Source: JACPHD01 sp964526325 (GTDB taxonomy: Bacteria > Patescibacteriota > Patescibacteriia > Patescibacteriales > GWC2-42-12). Taken from it: a stretch of 10,149 nt of DNA. Numbering within the stretch: position 1 is the stretch's first letter; the number at the start of each line of letters is the position of its first letter. Under the pieces are notes generated by a model that worked only from the letters and a program-made list of their open reading frames with translations, was not told the DNA's origin and searched no databases. The translations under genes and the position numbers were made by a program. Positions 1 through 6,773 of the stretch are shown piece after piece. The stretch is taken from the NCBI GenBank assembly GCA_964526325.1, contig CAZGKM010000025.1, positions 1-10,149 of the forward strand, given 5' to 3'.

Positions 1-229
1 CTGCTCATCGGGCAAGAATGAAGGCAGAGAAAATTGTTTTGCGGCTGATGCCTGCGCCACTCCTACTCCAACTCCAACTCCAACTCCTGCTCCAACAGGT
101 TGCGAAAATTGTTTGGGAGGATTTTCTTCTTGCACGGCGGCATGCCAAGCACTCGGTTTCGGACAAATCGGTTGGTGCTACAACCCTGGATCAACCGACT
201 TTGCCGCTTGTTGTGGTTGTAAAAATTAA
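1..229 (+). CDS. 3' end of a Cys-rich repeat surface protein (partial)
   Basis: The reading frame is open from the window edge (first full codon at base 2) to TAA at 227-229; the start lies outside. It encodes the last part of a repeat (GKNEGRENCFAADAC) that matches the repeats of the large gene at 548-4394. A Thr-Pro linker (about residues 19-29 of the fragment) follows, then a 43-residue tail with eight cysteines, including GCENC, a Cys-Cys pair and GC near the end. The next gene carries the same repeat type and the same kind of linker, so the two are probably tandem paralogues and both secreted. The tail is not found on the second protein and I do not recognise its family; the cysteine content suggests a small disulfide-stabilised module. 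The repeat is close to the other gene's copies even at DNA level, which suggests recent duplication or gene conversion. Function is unknown; cell-surface binding is a guess. Confidence 0.75.
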   Translation, partial: CSSGKNEGRENCFAADACATPTPTPTPTPAPTGCENCLGGFSSCTAACQALGFGQIGWCYNPGSTDFAACCGCKN

Positions 230-257
230 TTTTAATAAATGAAAACCGTTGGCTTGA

Positions 258-401
258 AGAAAAGAATCTTGGTGGTGCACCAATCATTTCGGCGGTAATC
301 TCGGCGGTACTTGGGTTTGTCTGTCCGTTTCCGGCGGCAGTTGCGGTGCTGATGCTCCTCTGAATTCTAATGTTACTTGTGGACGTAAATCGGGGACATA
401 A
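258..401 (+). pseudogene. Relic of a C-terminal domain downstream of the first surface gene
   Basis: This stretch has no start codon context and lies in a different frame from the gene ending at 229. Read in the frame of base 258 it encodes WWCTNHFGGNLGGTWVC followed by LSVSGGSCGADAP and ends at TAA 399-401 after GRKSGT. Bases 269-358 are identical to 4472-4561, where the same peptide follows the stop of the second surface gene. Upstream in this frame are TGA codons at 240 and 255, so it cannot be a plain extension of the preceding gene. It sits before the terminator at 427-467 and is therefore probably transcribed as 3' UTR. The simplest reading is the remnant of an older C-terminal domain that was displaced by the Cys-rich tail ending at 229. 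Confidence 0.55.
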
Positions 402-426
402 GGTTAAGCAAAATTCAAATTCAAAT

Positions 427-467
427 AAAAATCTGCCCCGCTCTTCGCGAAGAACGGGGCAGATTTT
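427..467 (+). terminator. Intrinsic terminator of the first surface gene
   Basis: A 13-bp stem, AAAATCTGCCCCG paired with CGGGGCAGATTTT, encloses a short loop that can itself fold through TTCGCGAA. The GC core is followed by a T-rich stretch. The flanking A and T runs make it potentially bidirectional. It lies about 200 bases after the stop at 229 and about 25 bases after the relic domain. Confidence 0.85.
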
Positions 468-468
468 G

Positions 469-498
469 TTGGTAATAAATCATTTTTTTTGCTATAAT
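469..498 (+). promoter_or_regulatory. Promoter of the large surface-protein gene, extended -10
   Basis: TGCTATAAT at 490-498 is a perfect -10 hexamer (493-498) with a TGn extension. A weak -35 candidate, TTGGTA at 469-474, lies 18 bases upstream. Transcription would start near 505, leaving a leader of about 40 bases before ATG 548. The same nine bases occur upstream of ligA. The element begins right after the preceding terminator. Confidence 0.7.
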
Positions 499-547
499 AA
501 AAATATAATTATTAACATAACAATTTAATAAATTGAAATTAATTTCT

Positions 548-3500
548 ATGCCAAAGTCTTTTATTAAAAATAATAAAAAGCCATTTACTTTTATTTTTTT
601 TCCTTTAATCTTAGCAGGTTTTTTCCTGCTATTTATTTTTTTAGGCAATTATCCGAGTATTGCCAGCGCCAAGAATTTTTCCTATATTACCAACAACAAG
701 GTCAAACTCGGTGTGATTACTGATTGGGGAGCAGCAGTAGGTTATTTTTCAAGAGTTGATTCCGAACGTAATCTTATTAATTCCGCTGATAAGGGCAGGG
801 AGATTCAGCAATCATATTATGGTTCGCCAAACGGGTTATTTTGGAATGGAAGTGCCTGGAAATGGAATCCTGTGCAAGCAGGCGATACCTACGGCTTTCC
901 CAGCACTGTTCAGAATTTTATTAACGACGGTACTTCAATCTACGCCAAGACAATACCAAAAGATTGGGCGGCAAATAATGTTAATATAGACGGATATATG
1001 GAGGAATGGATTACTCTTGATAATGATACAGCGCATATACATTACAAATTTACTTATACTGGAGCTACAACGCATGATTCCGCCGGCCAGGAACTACCGG
1101 CTATTTTCGTAGATTATGACCTGCCCAACCTGGTTTCTTACCGTGGCGATTCCCCGTGGACTAATGGATCTTTAACAAGTGTAATCCCCAATAATCTCCC
1201 GGTTGCCGGACCGAATTTTAATGCAACCGAACAATGGACTGCCTATGTGGATAACAGTAATTGGGGCATAGGCATGTATTCTCCCGGCTCGCCTAATCAT
1301 AGGATTTCATACCGTTATAATAATGGCGGTGCCAGTGGTCCGGATGGAAATTCTACTTCTTATGTAGCGCCGGTAGGAACCTGGTCATTTTCGCCTGTGG
1401 CAGGATTAAACAAGGGACCTGTCTATGAGTATGATGTATATCTGACCATAGGAACACTGGCTGATATACGATCTAGGTTTTATGCAATACATGGTAGCGC
1501 CGTCCCCACCATCTCTTCCTTTACCGCCAGCCCGGCAACTATTAACTCCGGCCAGACCGCTACGCTTTCCTGGTCAGTTTCTAACGCGACTCAATTATCC
1601 ATTGGCGGCTTAGGCACAGTTACCGGCACTTCCAAAACAGTCAATCCGGTGGTAACCATGACTTATACCCTTACCGCCTCCAACGCCAGCGGTTCGGCCA
1701 CGGCTAATACGACGGTGACGGTAACGCCAACGCCAACGCCAACGCCAACGCCAACGCCAAGTGTTAGTTTGTTCTGCTCAACCGATAGGATGCTTTTTAG
1801 TGTTACAAAGTATAACGGTACGATTTATGCAGGTTCATATACATCTGCCATGAGTTCGGAAGGGAGGAGGGATGCAAGACTTTACAACTGTAGCGCCGGC
1901 GGCGCGGTTGCAAAACAATATACGGCAGAATCAGTTTATTCTATGAGCGAAAATAACGGAGCGCTCTACATGTCGCTAGAAGGAGGAGGCGGAAATCCCG
2001 GAAAAGGCACAATATATAAATATAGAGATGGTAATTTCAGTGAGGTTTATCACCACCCAGCAGGGAGCTTGATGTTGGGCACAATAACATATAATGGTTC
2101 GGTCTATGCTGGAGTAGCCGACTGGAGTTCTTCTTGGACAGCAGTACTTAAGTGCGTTGGCGATTCGTGCTCTATTTTATCTTCCAGCCAAAGCACAAGT
2201 TGTACTGGTAGCTATACAGATTTCGGCATTCATAACAATGAATTATATGTAACAAAATCGTGCTGGGATGGAAGCGGAACCACTCTGTCAAAGATAGGCA
2301 CGAATGATCAGATTTCCTCTCCATTGGTGTCTGACAGCAGAGGTCAGTTCAACGCTCCAACTTCATTTGGAGGTTCGTTGTATTACACACAAACTTATTT
2401 AGATAATACAATAAGAATATATAAATACCCGCACACGCTAGTTAAGGAAATTAACGGCTACAAATTAGCTTTATTTATGGGAAAATTTAACGATTATTTG
2501 TATGTCGGGGTTGGTCAAGAGTGGGAGAGCCAATCAGGCTTTTCAGCCCTATATCGCAGTAATACCGCTACTGGCGGTTCTTGGGAAAAAGTAACTGATT
2601 TTACTATGCCAGTTTTATTTGGCGGTTATGTTGATGGCAACGAAGCTATTTATATTGCCGGAGGAAAGCAAGCTAGCTTTGGTAGTGTTTATATAGTTGG
2701 TGGTAGCGGTTCCATCGGTAACTGTCAAAACGACCCATCGGCCTGGTACCTGAACCGTTACCCTGACGTTAAGAACGCAGGCGTGGATGCCATAACCCAT
2801 TATTGCGCTTTCGGTAAAAATGAAGGTAGAGAGAATTGTTTTGCCGCTGATGTTTGCGGGTTAAATAACGATTTTACCTGCCAAAACGATCCATCGGCCT
2901 GGTACGTCAACCGTTACCCGGATGTTAGAAATTCAGATATGGATGCCGTAACACATTATTGCGGTTACGGTAAAAATGAAGACAGGGATAATTGTTTTCC
3001 GGCCGATGTCTGTAATGCAAATACAAACCCAGCTGTCTGCTCCGGAACAATAGATAGATGCGAATCAAATCCTAATTGTTGGTATCTCAATCGTTACCCG
3101 GATGTTAAAAATTCAGATATGGATGCCGTAACACATTATTGCGGTTACGGTAAAAATGAAGGCAGGGAAAATTGTTTTGCTTCTAATGCTTGCGGATCTA
3201 CTACTCCAACCCCAACTAATACTTGTTTAGCTGACCCAAACCTTTGGTATCTAAATAATAATCCTGATGTCAAAGCCAACAGCTATTTCGGCACAATCGC
3301 TAACGGCGGACTAATTCATTGGTGCACGTATGGTAAAAATGAAGTTAGCAGGCAAGGGAAACATTGTTTTTCCACCAGCCAATGCACGACTCCAACTTCA
3401 ATACTAATAACACAGACTCCAATATGCGCTAATGCCGGTCCGGATAATTGGCAGATTACCGGAACATCAGGCGCTAAATCAATCTATGCCTACGGAGTAG

Positions 3501-3902
3501 GGAATGCCGCTACCGTTGCTTTTGCCGCCTGGACAAAAGTTAATGGCCAGGATGATTTAATCTGGTATCAAGGCACAAACCTCGGCGGTGGCACATGGAA
3601 AGCTGATATTGATTTAGCTAAATTATCAGGTTCAGGCGAAATTGCCGTTCATGTTTATATGAACCCCGGCAGTGTTTGGTGCGACACGGCCAATGGTTAC
3701 AGAGGCACTGTAGGCGCGCCGCCTCCGACTCCTCCAAGCAGTTGTTTAATCAATCCTAACGATTGGTACCTCAACCGTTGGGTTGATGTTAAAGCTCATT
3801 CTTATTTCGGTATGGTGGCTAACGGCGGTCTGGCTCATTTCTGCCAATTCGGCAAGAATGAAGACAGAGAAAATTGTTTTGCGACTAATGCCTGTCCCAC
3901 TC
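548..3902 (+). CDS. Giant secreted multidomain Cys-repeat surface protein, N-terminal part (runs into assembly gap)
   Basis: ATG 548 is preferred over the in-frame TTG at 533: other starts here are ATG after a T-rich triplet, and the leader after the promoter stays sensible. Residues numbered from 548. Residues 1-41 form a signal peptide (Lys-rich start, long hydrophobic core, cleavage likely after IASA). Residues 42-318 are an unassigned, probably beta-rich domain with GREIQQSYYG and WNPVQAGD motifs. Residues 319-392 look like a bacterial Ig-like domain. A TP linker follows at 393-404. Residues 405-723 contain seven motifs of the YNGTIYAG kind spaced 40-49 residues apart, fitting a seven-bladed beta-propeller. 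Four Cys-bearing WYLNRYPDV...HYC..GKNEGR..CF repeats lie at 726-946. Residues about 961-1053 resemble a GBS Bsp-like repeat (NGQDDLIWY, AVHVYMN). A fifth repeat runs to the gap. The repeat resembles the YLxxNPDV...HYxxxGxxEGR motif of large bacterial surface and secreted proteins. The gene continues at 4003. It is probably a surface or adhesion protein; no catalytic site was recognised. Confidence 0.85.
1724..1759 (+). repeat. Six-base tandem repeat coding a Thr-Pro linker
   Basis: Six copies of ACGCCA encode TPTPTPTPTPTP between the Ig-like and propeller domains of the large surface protein. Thr-Pro runs are common extended linkers in secreted modular proteins and possible O-glycosylation sites. 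Any copy-number change alters length without changing frame. Confidence 0.9.
2723..3385 (+). repeat. Four Cys-bearing WYLNRYPDV repeats (R1-R4)
   Basis: Units lie at 2723-2857, 2879-3013, 3059-3193 and 3224-3385. Each starts with Cys, then a DP or NP, WYLNRYPDV or WYLNNNPDV, a variable stretch, HYC or HWC, GKNE, then a Cys-Phe and a final Cys. Four cysteines occur at equivalent places in each unit, which suggests two disulfides per unit; R3 has one extra Cys (NCWYL). R2 and R3 are nearly identical over 2912-2998 and 3092-3178 (84 of 87 bases) with more divergent flanks. R4 is of the longer SYFGTIANGG subtype, also seen in R5-R7. Confidence 0.85.
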
Positions 3903-4070
3903 NNNNNNNNNNNNNNNNNNNNNNNNNNNNNNNNNNNNNNNNNNNNNNNNNNNNNNNNNNNNNNNNNNNNNNNNNNNNNNNNNNNNNNNNNNNNNNNNNN
4001 NNCAACTCCCACTCCAACTCCCACTCCAACTCCCACTCCAACTCCCACTCCAACTCCCACTCCAACTCCT
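3896..4070 (+). repeat. CCAACTCCCACT tandem repeat coding a Thr-Pro linker, interrupted by gap
   Basis: After the gap, a 12-base unit (CCAACTCCCACT) is repeated to 4070 and encodes 11 Thr-Pro pairs. The bases just before the gap (CCCACTC) belong to the same array. The repeat is the evident reason the assembly could not be closed here, so the true linker length is unknown. Confidence 0.85.
3903..4002. other. Assembly gap of 100 N
   Basis: Exactly 100 N lie inside the Thr-Pro repeat, a typical placeholder length. The frame upstream and the frame downstream differ by one. For an intact gene the true gap must be a multiple of three; joining the edges directly (C plus CA) restores a CCA codon and the repeat phase. 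The frame break is therefore an artefact of the placeholder and not evidence of a pseudogene. Confidence 0.95.
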
Positions 4071-4394
4071 CCGGTCAGTAATTGTTCAGCCGATCCGAAT
4101 GGCTGGTATCTATATAATAATCCTGACGTTAAAGCTGATTCTTATTACGGTACGGCGGCTAACGGCGGCCTGGTTCATTATTGCACTTTCGGTAAAAATG
4201 AAGGCAGAGCAAATTGTTTTGCGGCTAATGCCTGCTGTCCATTCGATCCGAATGGCTGGTATTTAAATAATAATCCTGATGTTAAAGCTGACCCTTCTTT
4301 CGGCACGATAGTAAACGGCGGCCTGCTTCATTTCTGCCAATTCGGCAAGAATGAAGGCAGAGAAAATTGTTTTGCGGCTAATGCCTGTCAGTAA
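4003..4394 (+). CDS. Giant secreted Cys-repeat surface protein, C-terminal part after the gap
   Basis: This is the continuation of the gene starting at 548, read in the frame beginning at 4005. It encodes a run of 11 Thr-Pro pairs, then two adjacent Cys-bearing repeats (WYLYNNPDV at R6, WYLNNNPDV at R7), and ends at TAA 4392-4394 directly after AANACQ. Ending flush with the last repeat is unusual for a protein with a terminal cell-wall or membrane anchor, and no LPxTG motif, sorting signal or C-terminal membrane helix is seen. Behind the stop the same frame stays open for 69 more codons (see 4395-4604), so this end may be a recent truncation. The apparent length of the whole gene cannot be given because of the gap. 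Confidence 0.8.
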
Positions 4395-4604
4395 ACCGCA
4401 ACAAGCGGTGGGGTATATTCTGATCAACAAACTGTTAACGTCTATCAAGCTGCTCCGGGACGCACCGGAATTTGGTGGTGCACCAATCATTTCGGCGGTA
4501 ATCTCGGCGGTACTTGGGTTTGTCTGTCCGTTTCCGGCGGCAGTTGCGGTGCTGATGCTCCGCAAGGCTCGGATGTCAGTTACGGACGTAAATCCGAGAC
4601 TTAG
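4395..4604 (+). pseudogene. In-frame C-terminal domain cut off by a TAA stop
   Basis: Directly after TAA 4392-4394 the same frame runs on for 69 codons to TAG 4602-4604. It begins TATSGGVYSDQQTVNVYQ, continues with APGRTGIWWCTNHFGGN and ends with YGRKSET. Part of it (4472-4561) is identical to 269-358 behind the first surface gene. A single C-to-T change (CAA to TAA) would explain the stop. It precedes the terminator at 4640-4668 by 35 bases, as expected if it was once the true C-terminus. Alternatives are a sequencing error at 4392 or stop readthrough; the known CPR code change reassigns UGA, not UAA. The domain family is not recognised. Confidence 0.55.
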
Positions 4605-4639
4605 GATATTATTCATTTAAAATATTTATTTTATTAACT

Positions 4640-4668
4640 AAAACCGCCGTTTAACAAACGGCGGTTTT
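4640..4668 (+). terminator. Intrinsic terminator of the large surface gene
   Basis: A perfect 13-bp stem, AAAACCGCCGTTT with AAACGGCGGTTTT, closes a three-base loop (AAC). The 3' arm ends in four T. The A/T flanks make it potentially bidirectional. The ligA promoter overlaps its 3' half. Confidence 0.9.
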
Positions 4669-4678
4669 ATGCTATAAT
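4650..4678 (+). promoter_or_regulatory. ligA promoter, extended -10, overlapping the terminator
   Basis: TGCTATAAT at 4670-4678 includes a perfect -10 (4673-4678) with TGn extension. TTTAAC at 4650-4655, in the loop region of the terminator, is 17 bases upstream and could be a weak -35. Transcription would begin near 4685, so the ligA mRNA would have only about four to seven leader bases. Confidence 0.7.
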
Positions 4679-4690
4679 TAAGCCATATTT

Positions 4691-6769
4691 ATGGATAAAA
4701 AAACAATAAAAAATCGCATAATTAAGTTGCGTGATGAAATAAATCATCACCGCTATTTATATCATGTTTTAGATAAGGTGGAAATTAGCGACGCGGCTTT
4801 AGATAGCTTAAAAAATGAGCTGGAAAAGCTGGAGCGCGAGCACCCCGATCTGATCACACCGGATTCGCCCACGCAAAGAGTGGGCGGCGCGCCTTTGGAT
4901 AAATTTAAGAAAGTTAAGCACTCGTCGCCCATGATGTCGCTTTACGATGCCTTTTCGCCCGAAGATATGAGAGATTGGGGAAAAAGAATGGATAGGATAT
5001 TGCCCGGGCAAAAATTTGATTATTATGCCGAGTTGAAAATGGATGGTTTGGCTGTGGCATTGGTTTATGAGCGCGGCAAGTTTGTTTTAGGCGCGACTCG
5101 TGGCGATGGAGAAATCGGCGAAGACGTAACACAAAATTTAAAAACCGTTGAAGCGATTCCCTTGATTTTAAGGCGGCCGGCTGAAGCGGAATTAAAAAAA
5201 ATCGGTTTAAACGGCGAGTCTATAAAAAAATTATTTCACGCTTTAGATAATGGCCGACTTGAAGCGCGCGGCGAAGCCATTATATCCGCTAAAGTATTTC
5301 AGGATTTAAATAAGCAATACAAAAAGCAGGGCCGGCCGCTGCTAGCTAATCCGCGCAATGCGGCCGCCGGCTCAATCAGGCAGCTGGATTCAAAATTAAC
5401 GGCTGAACGAAAATTGGATTGCCATGCTTATGCTTTATTACTCCCTTCAGTAAAGGAGGATGAGGCCGGGGTTTTCCAAACCCATGAGCAAGAGCATGAA
5501 TTGGCCAAACTTTTAGGCTTTAAAGTTTTAAAACAGAATAAATATTGTAAAAATTTAGAAGAAGCCATTAAATTTCATGATTATTGGGAGAAGAATCGGG
5601 ATAAAGTGCCGTTTGAATGCGATGGGGTAGTAATAGTGGTTAATAATTTAAATTTATGGAGTAAGCTCGGTATTGTTGGCAAGGGGCCGCGCTATATGAT
5701 GGCTTATAAATTCGCGGCCGAGCAGGCGACTACAGCGGTGGAAGACGTTGTCTGGCAGGTCGGCCGCACCGGCGTTTTAACGCCAACGGCGCATCTAAAA
5801 CCGGTTAAAATTTACGGCGTGACGGTCAGCCGGGCGACTTTGCACAATCTTGATGAAATCAATAGGCTTGGTTTAAAAATCGGCGATACGGTTATAATTG
5901 AGCGCGCCGGCGATGTTATTCCTAAGGTTATAAAAGTTTTATTTAATTTGCGATTAGGAACGGAAAAAGAAATTAAAGCGCCGAAACGATGCCCGATCTG
6001 TTCGGGCGGCGTGGAAAAAGTGGCCGGCGAGGTGGCTTACAGATGCGTTAATAAAAATTGTTACGCCGTAAATTTACGCAATTTAACCCACTGGGCGTCA
6101 AAAAATGCCATGGATATCGAAGGACTAGGCCCGAAAATTATTGAGCAATTAATTAAGCAGGGTTTAGTAAAAGATATCAGCGATTTTTATAAATTAACCG
6201 TAGGTGATTTAATGCCCTTGGAAAGATTCGCCGATAAATCGGCGGAAAATTTAGTTGAAGCAATCGCGGTTAAAAAAGAAGTAGATTTACCCAGGTTTAT
6301 TTATAGTCTTGGCATCAGACATGTGGGCGAAGAATCGGCCTTGAGTTTAGCTAAACATTTCGGCAGTTTAGAAAAAATTAAAGAGGCCGGTCTGGATGAA
6401 ATAAATTCTATTTACGATTTTGGAGAAATAATGGCTAAAAGCGCTTACGAATGGTTTCATGATAAAAAAAATTTAGAGTTGCTGGCTAGATTAGCGACAG
6501 ACGGAGTAAAAGTAACCAGTCTTAAAATTACGGCTAAAAGCGCAAAATTAGCCGGAAAAACGTTTGTTTTAACCGGTTCTCTTAATCAATTGACAAGAGA
6601 CCAGGCTAAAGCTAAAATAAGGGAATTGGGCGGAGATATTTCTTCATCGGTCAGTAAAAATACCGATTATGTCGTGGCTGGCGTTGAGCCGGGAAGTAAG
6701 CTGGAAAAAGCAAAAAAATTAGGAGTGAAAATAATTAATGAGCAGGAGTTTATGAAGATGGCAAAATAA
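4691..6769 (+). CDS. ligA: NAD-dependent DNA ligase LigA
   Basis: LigA seals nicks in duplex DNA with NAD+ as adenylate donor, acting in Okazaki fragment joining and repair. All family parts are visible in 692 residues, slightly longer than many homologues. The N-terminal Ia domain has the HHRYLYHVLD motif (residues 19-28). The adenylation domain carries KMDGL with nucleophile Lys116, then RGDG (137-140) and FECDGVVI from residue 308. An OB-fold region follows. A Cys4 zinc finger uses Cys434, Cys437, Cys452 and Cys457. Helix-hairpin-helix segments include GLGPKIIEQL and GIRHVGEE. A BRCT domain occupies about 615-692. ATG 4691 is the only sensible start; no Shine-Dalgarno is present and the transcript is probably leaderless. 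The next gene starts four bases after the stop, so the two are likely cotranscribed. Confidence 0.98.
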   Translation: MDKKTIKNRIIKLRDEINHHRYLYHVLDKVEISDAALDSLKNELEKLEREHPDLITPDSPTQRVGGAPLDKFKKVKHSSPMMSLYDAFSPEDMRDWGKRMDRILPGQKFDYYAELKMDGLAVALVYERGKFVLGATRGDGEIGEDVTQNLKTVEAIPLILRRPAEAELKKIGLNGESIKKLFHALDNGRLEARGEAIISAKVFQDLNKQYKKQGRPLLANPRNAAAGSIRQLDSKLTAERKLDCHAYALLLPSVKEDEAGVFQTHEQEHELAKLLGFKVLKQNKYCKNLEEAIKFHDYWEKNRDKVPFECDGVVIVVNNLNLWSKLGIVGKGPRYMMAYKFAAEQATTAVEDVVWQVGRTGVLTPTAHLKPVKIYGVTVSRATLHNLDEINRLGLKIGDTVIIERAGDVIPKVIKVLFNLRLGTEKEIKAPKRCPICSGGVEKVAGEVAYRCVNKNCYAVNLRNLTHWASKNAMDIEGLGPKIIEQLIKQGLVKDISDFYKLTVGDLMPLERFADKSAENLVEAIAVKKEVDLPRFIYSLGIRHVGEESALSLAKHFGSLEKIKEAGLDEINSIYDFGEIMAKSAYEWFHDKKNLELLARLATDGVKVTSLKITAKSAKLAGKTFVLTGSLNQLTRDQAKAKIRELGGDISSSVSKNTDYVVAGVEPGSKLEKAKKLGVKIINEQEFMKMAK

Positions 6770-6773
6770 TTTT

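Larger units (their letters stand above)
3743..4388 (+). repeat. Cys-bearing repeats R5-R7 of the large surface protein, with linker and gap
   Basis: R5 (3743-3895) precedes the Thr-Pro linker that holds the assembly gap. R6 (4083-4235) and R7 (4236-4388) follow it and abut directly. All three are of the longer subtype with SYFG or PSFG and NGGL before the H-x-C. Bases 3841-3895 of R5 and 4334-4388 of R7 differ at two positions, so copies are being duplicated or homogenised. The four-cysteine pattern is kept in every unit. Confidence 0.8.

Noticed and set aside
533..547. TTG start giving five extra residues on the large surface protein
   Set aside because: ATG 548 is a stronger codon, fits the signal peptide well and matches the start usage of the other genes; no ribosome binding site favours TTG 533.
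3746..4065. Reverse-strand open frames across the gap rich in Gly-Val or Glu-Trp-Leu
   Set aside because: They are antisense readings of the Thr-Pro repeat and the Cys repeats and contain the N placeholder.
2723..4388. Periodic repeats considered as a CRISPR array
   Set aside because: The units are long, coding, without short constant repeats and unique spacers, and no cas gene is present.
4392..4394. TAA as a reassigned sense codon
   Set aside because: The known code change in some CPR lineages concerns UGA; TAA is used as the plain stop of ligA, the Cys-rich protein, gatC, gatA and the DsbA-like gene here.
4351..4620. Open frame of 89 codons covering the end of the repeats and the relic
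   Set aside because: It is in another frame from both the repeats and the relic peptide, which has protein-like conservation of WWCTNHFGG; it is a shadow.
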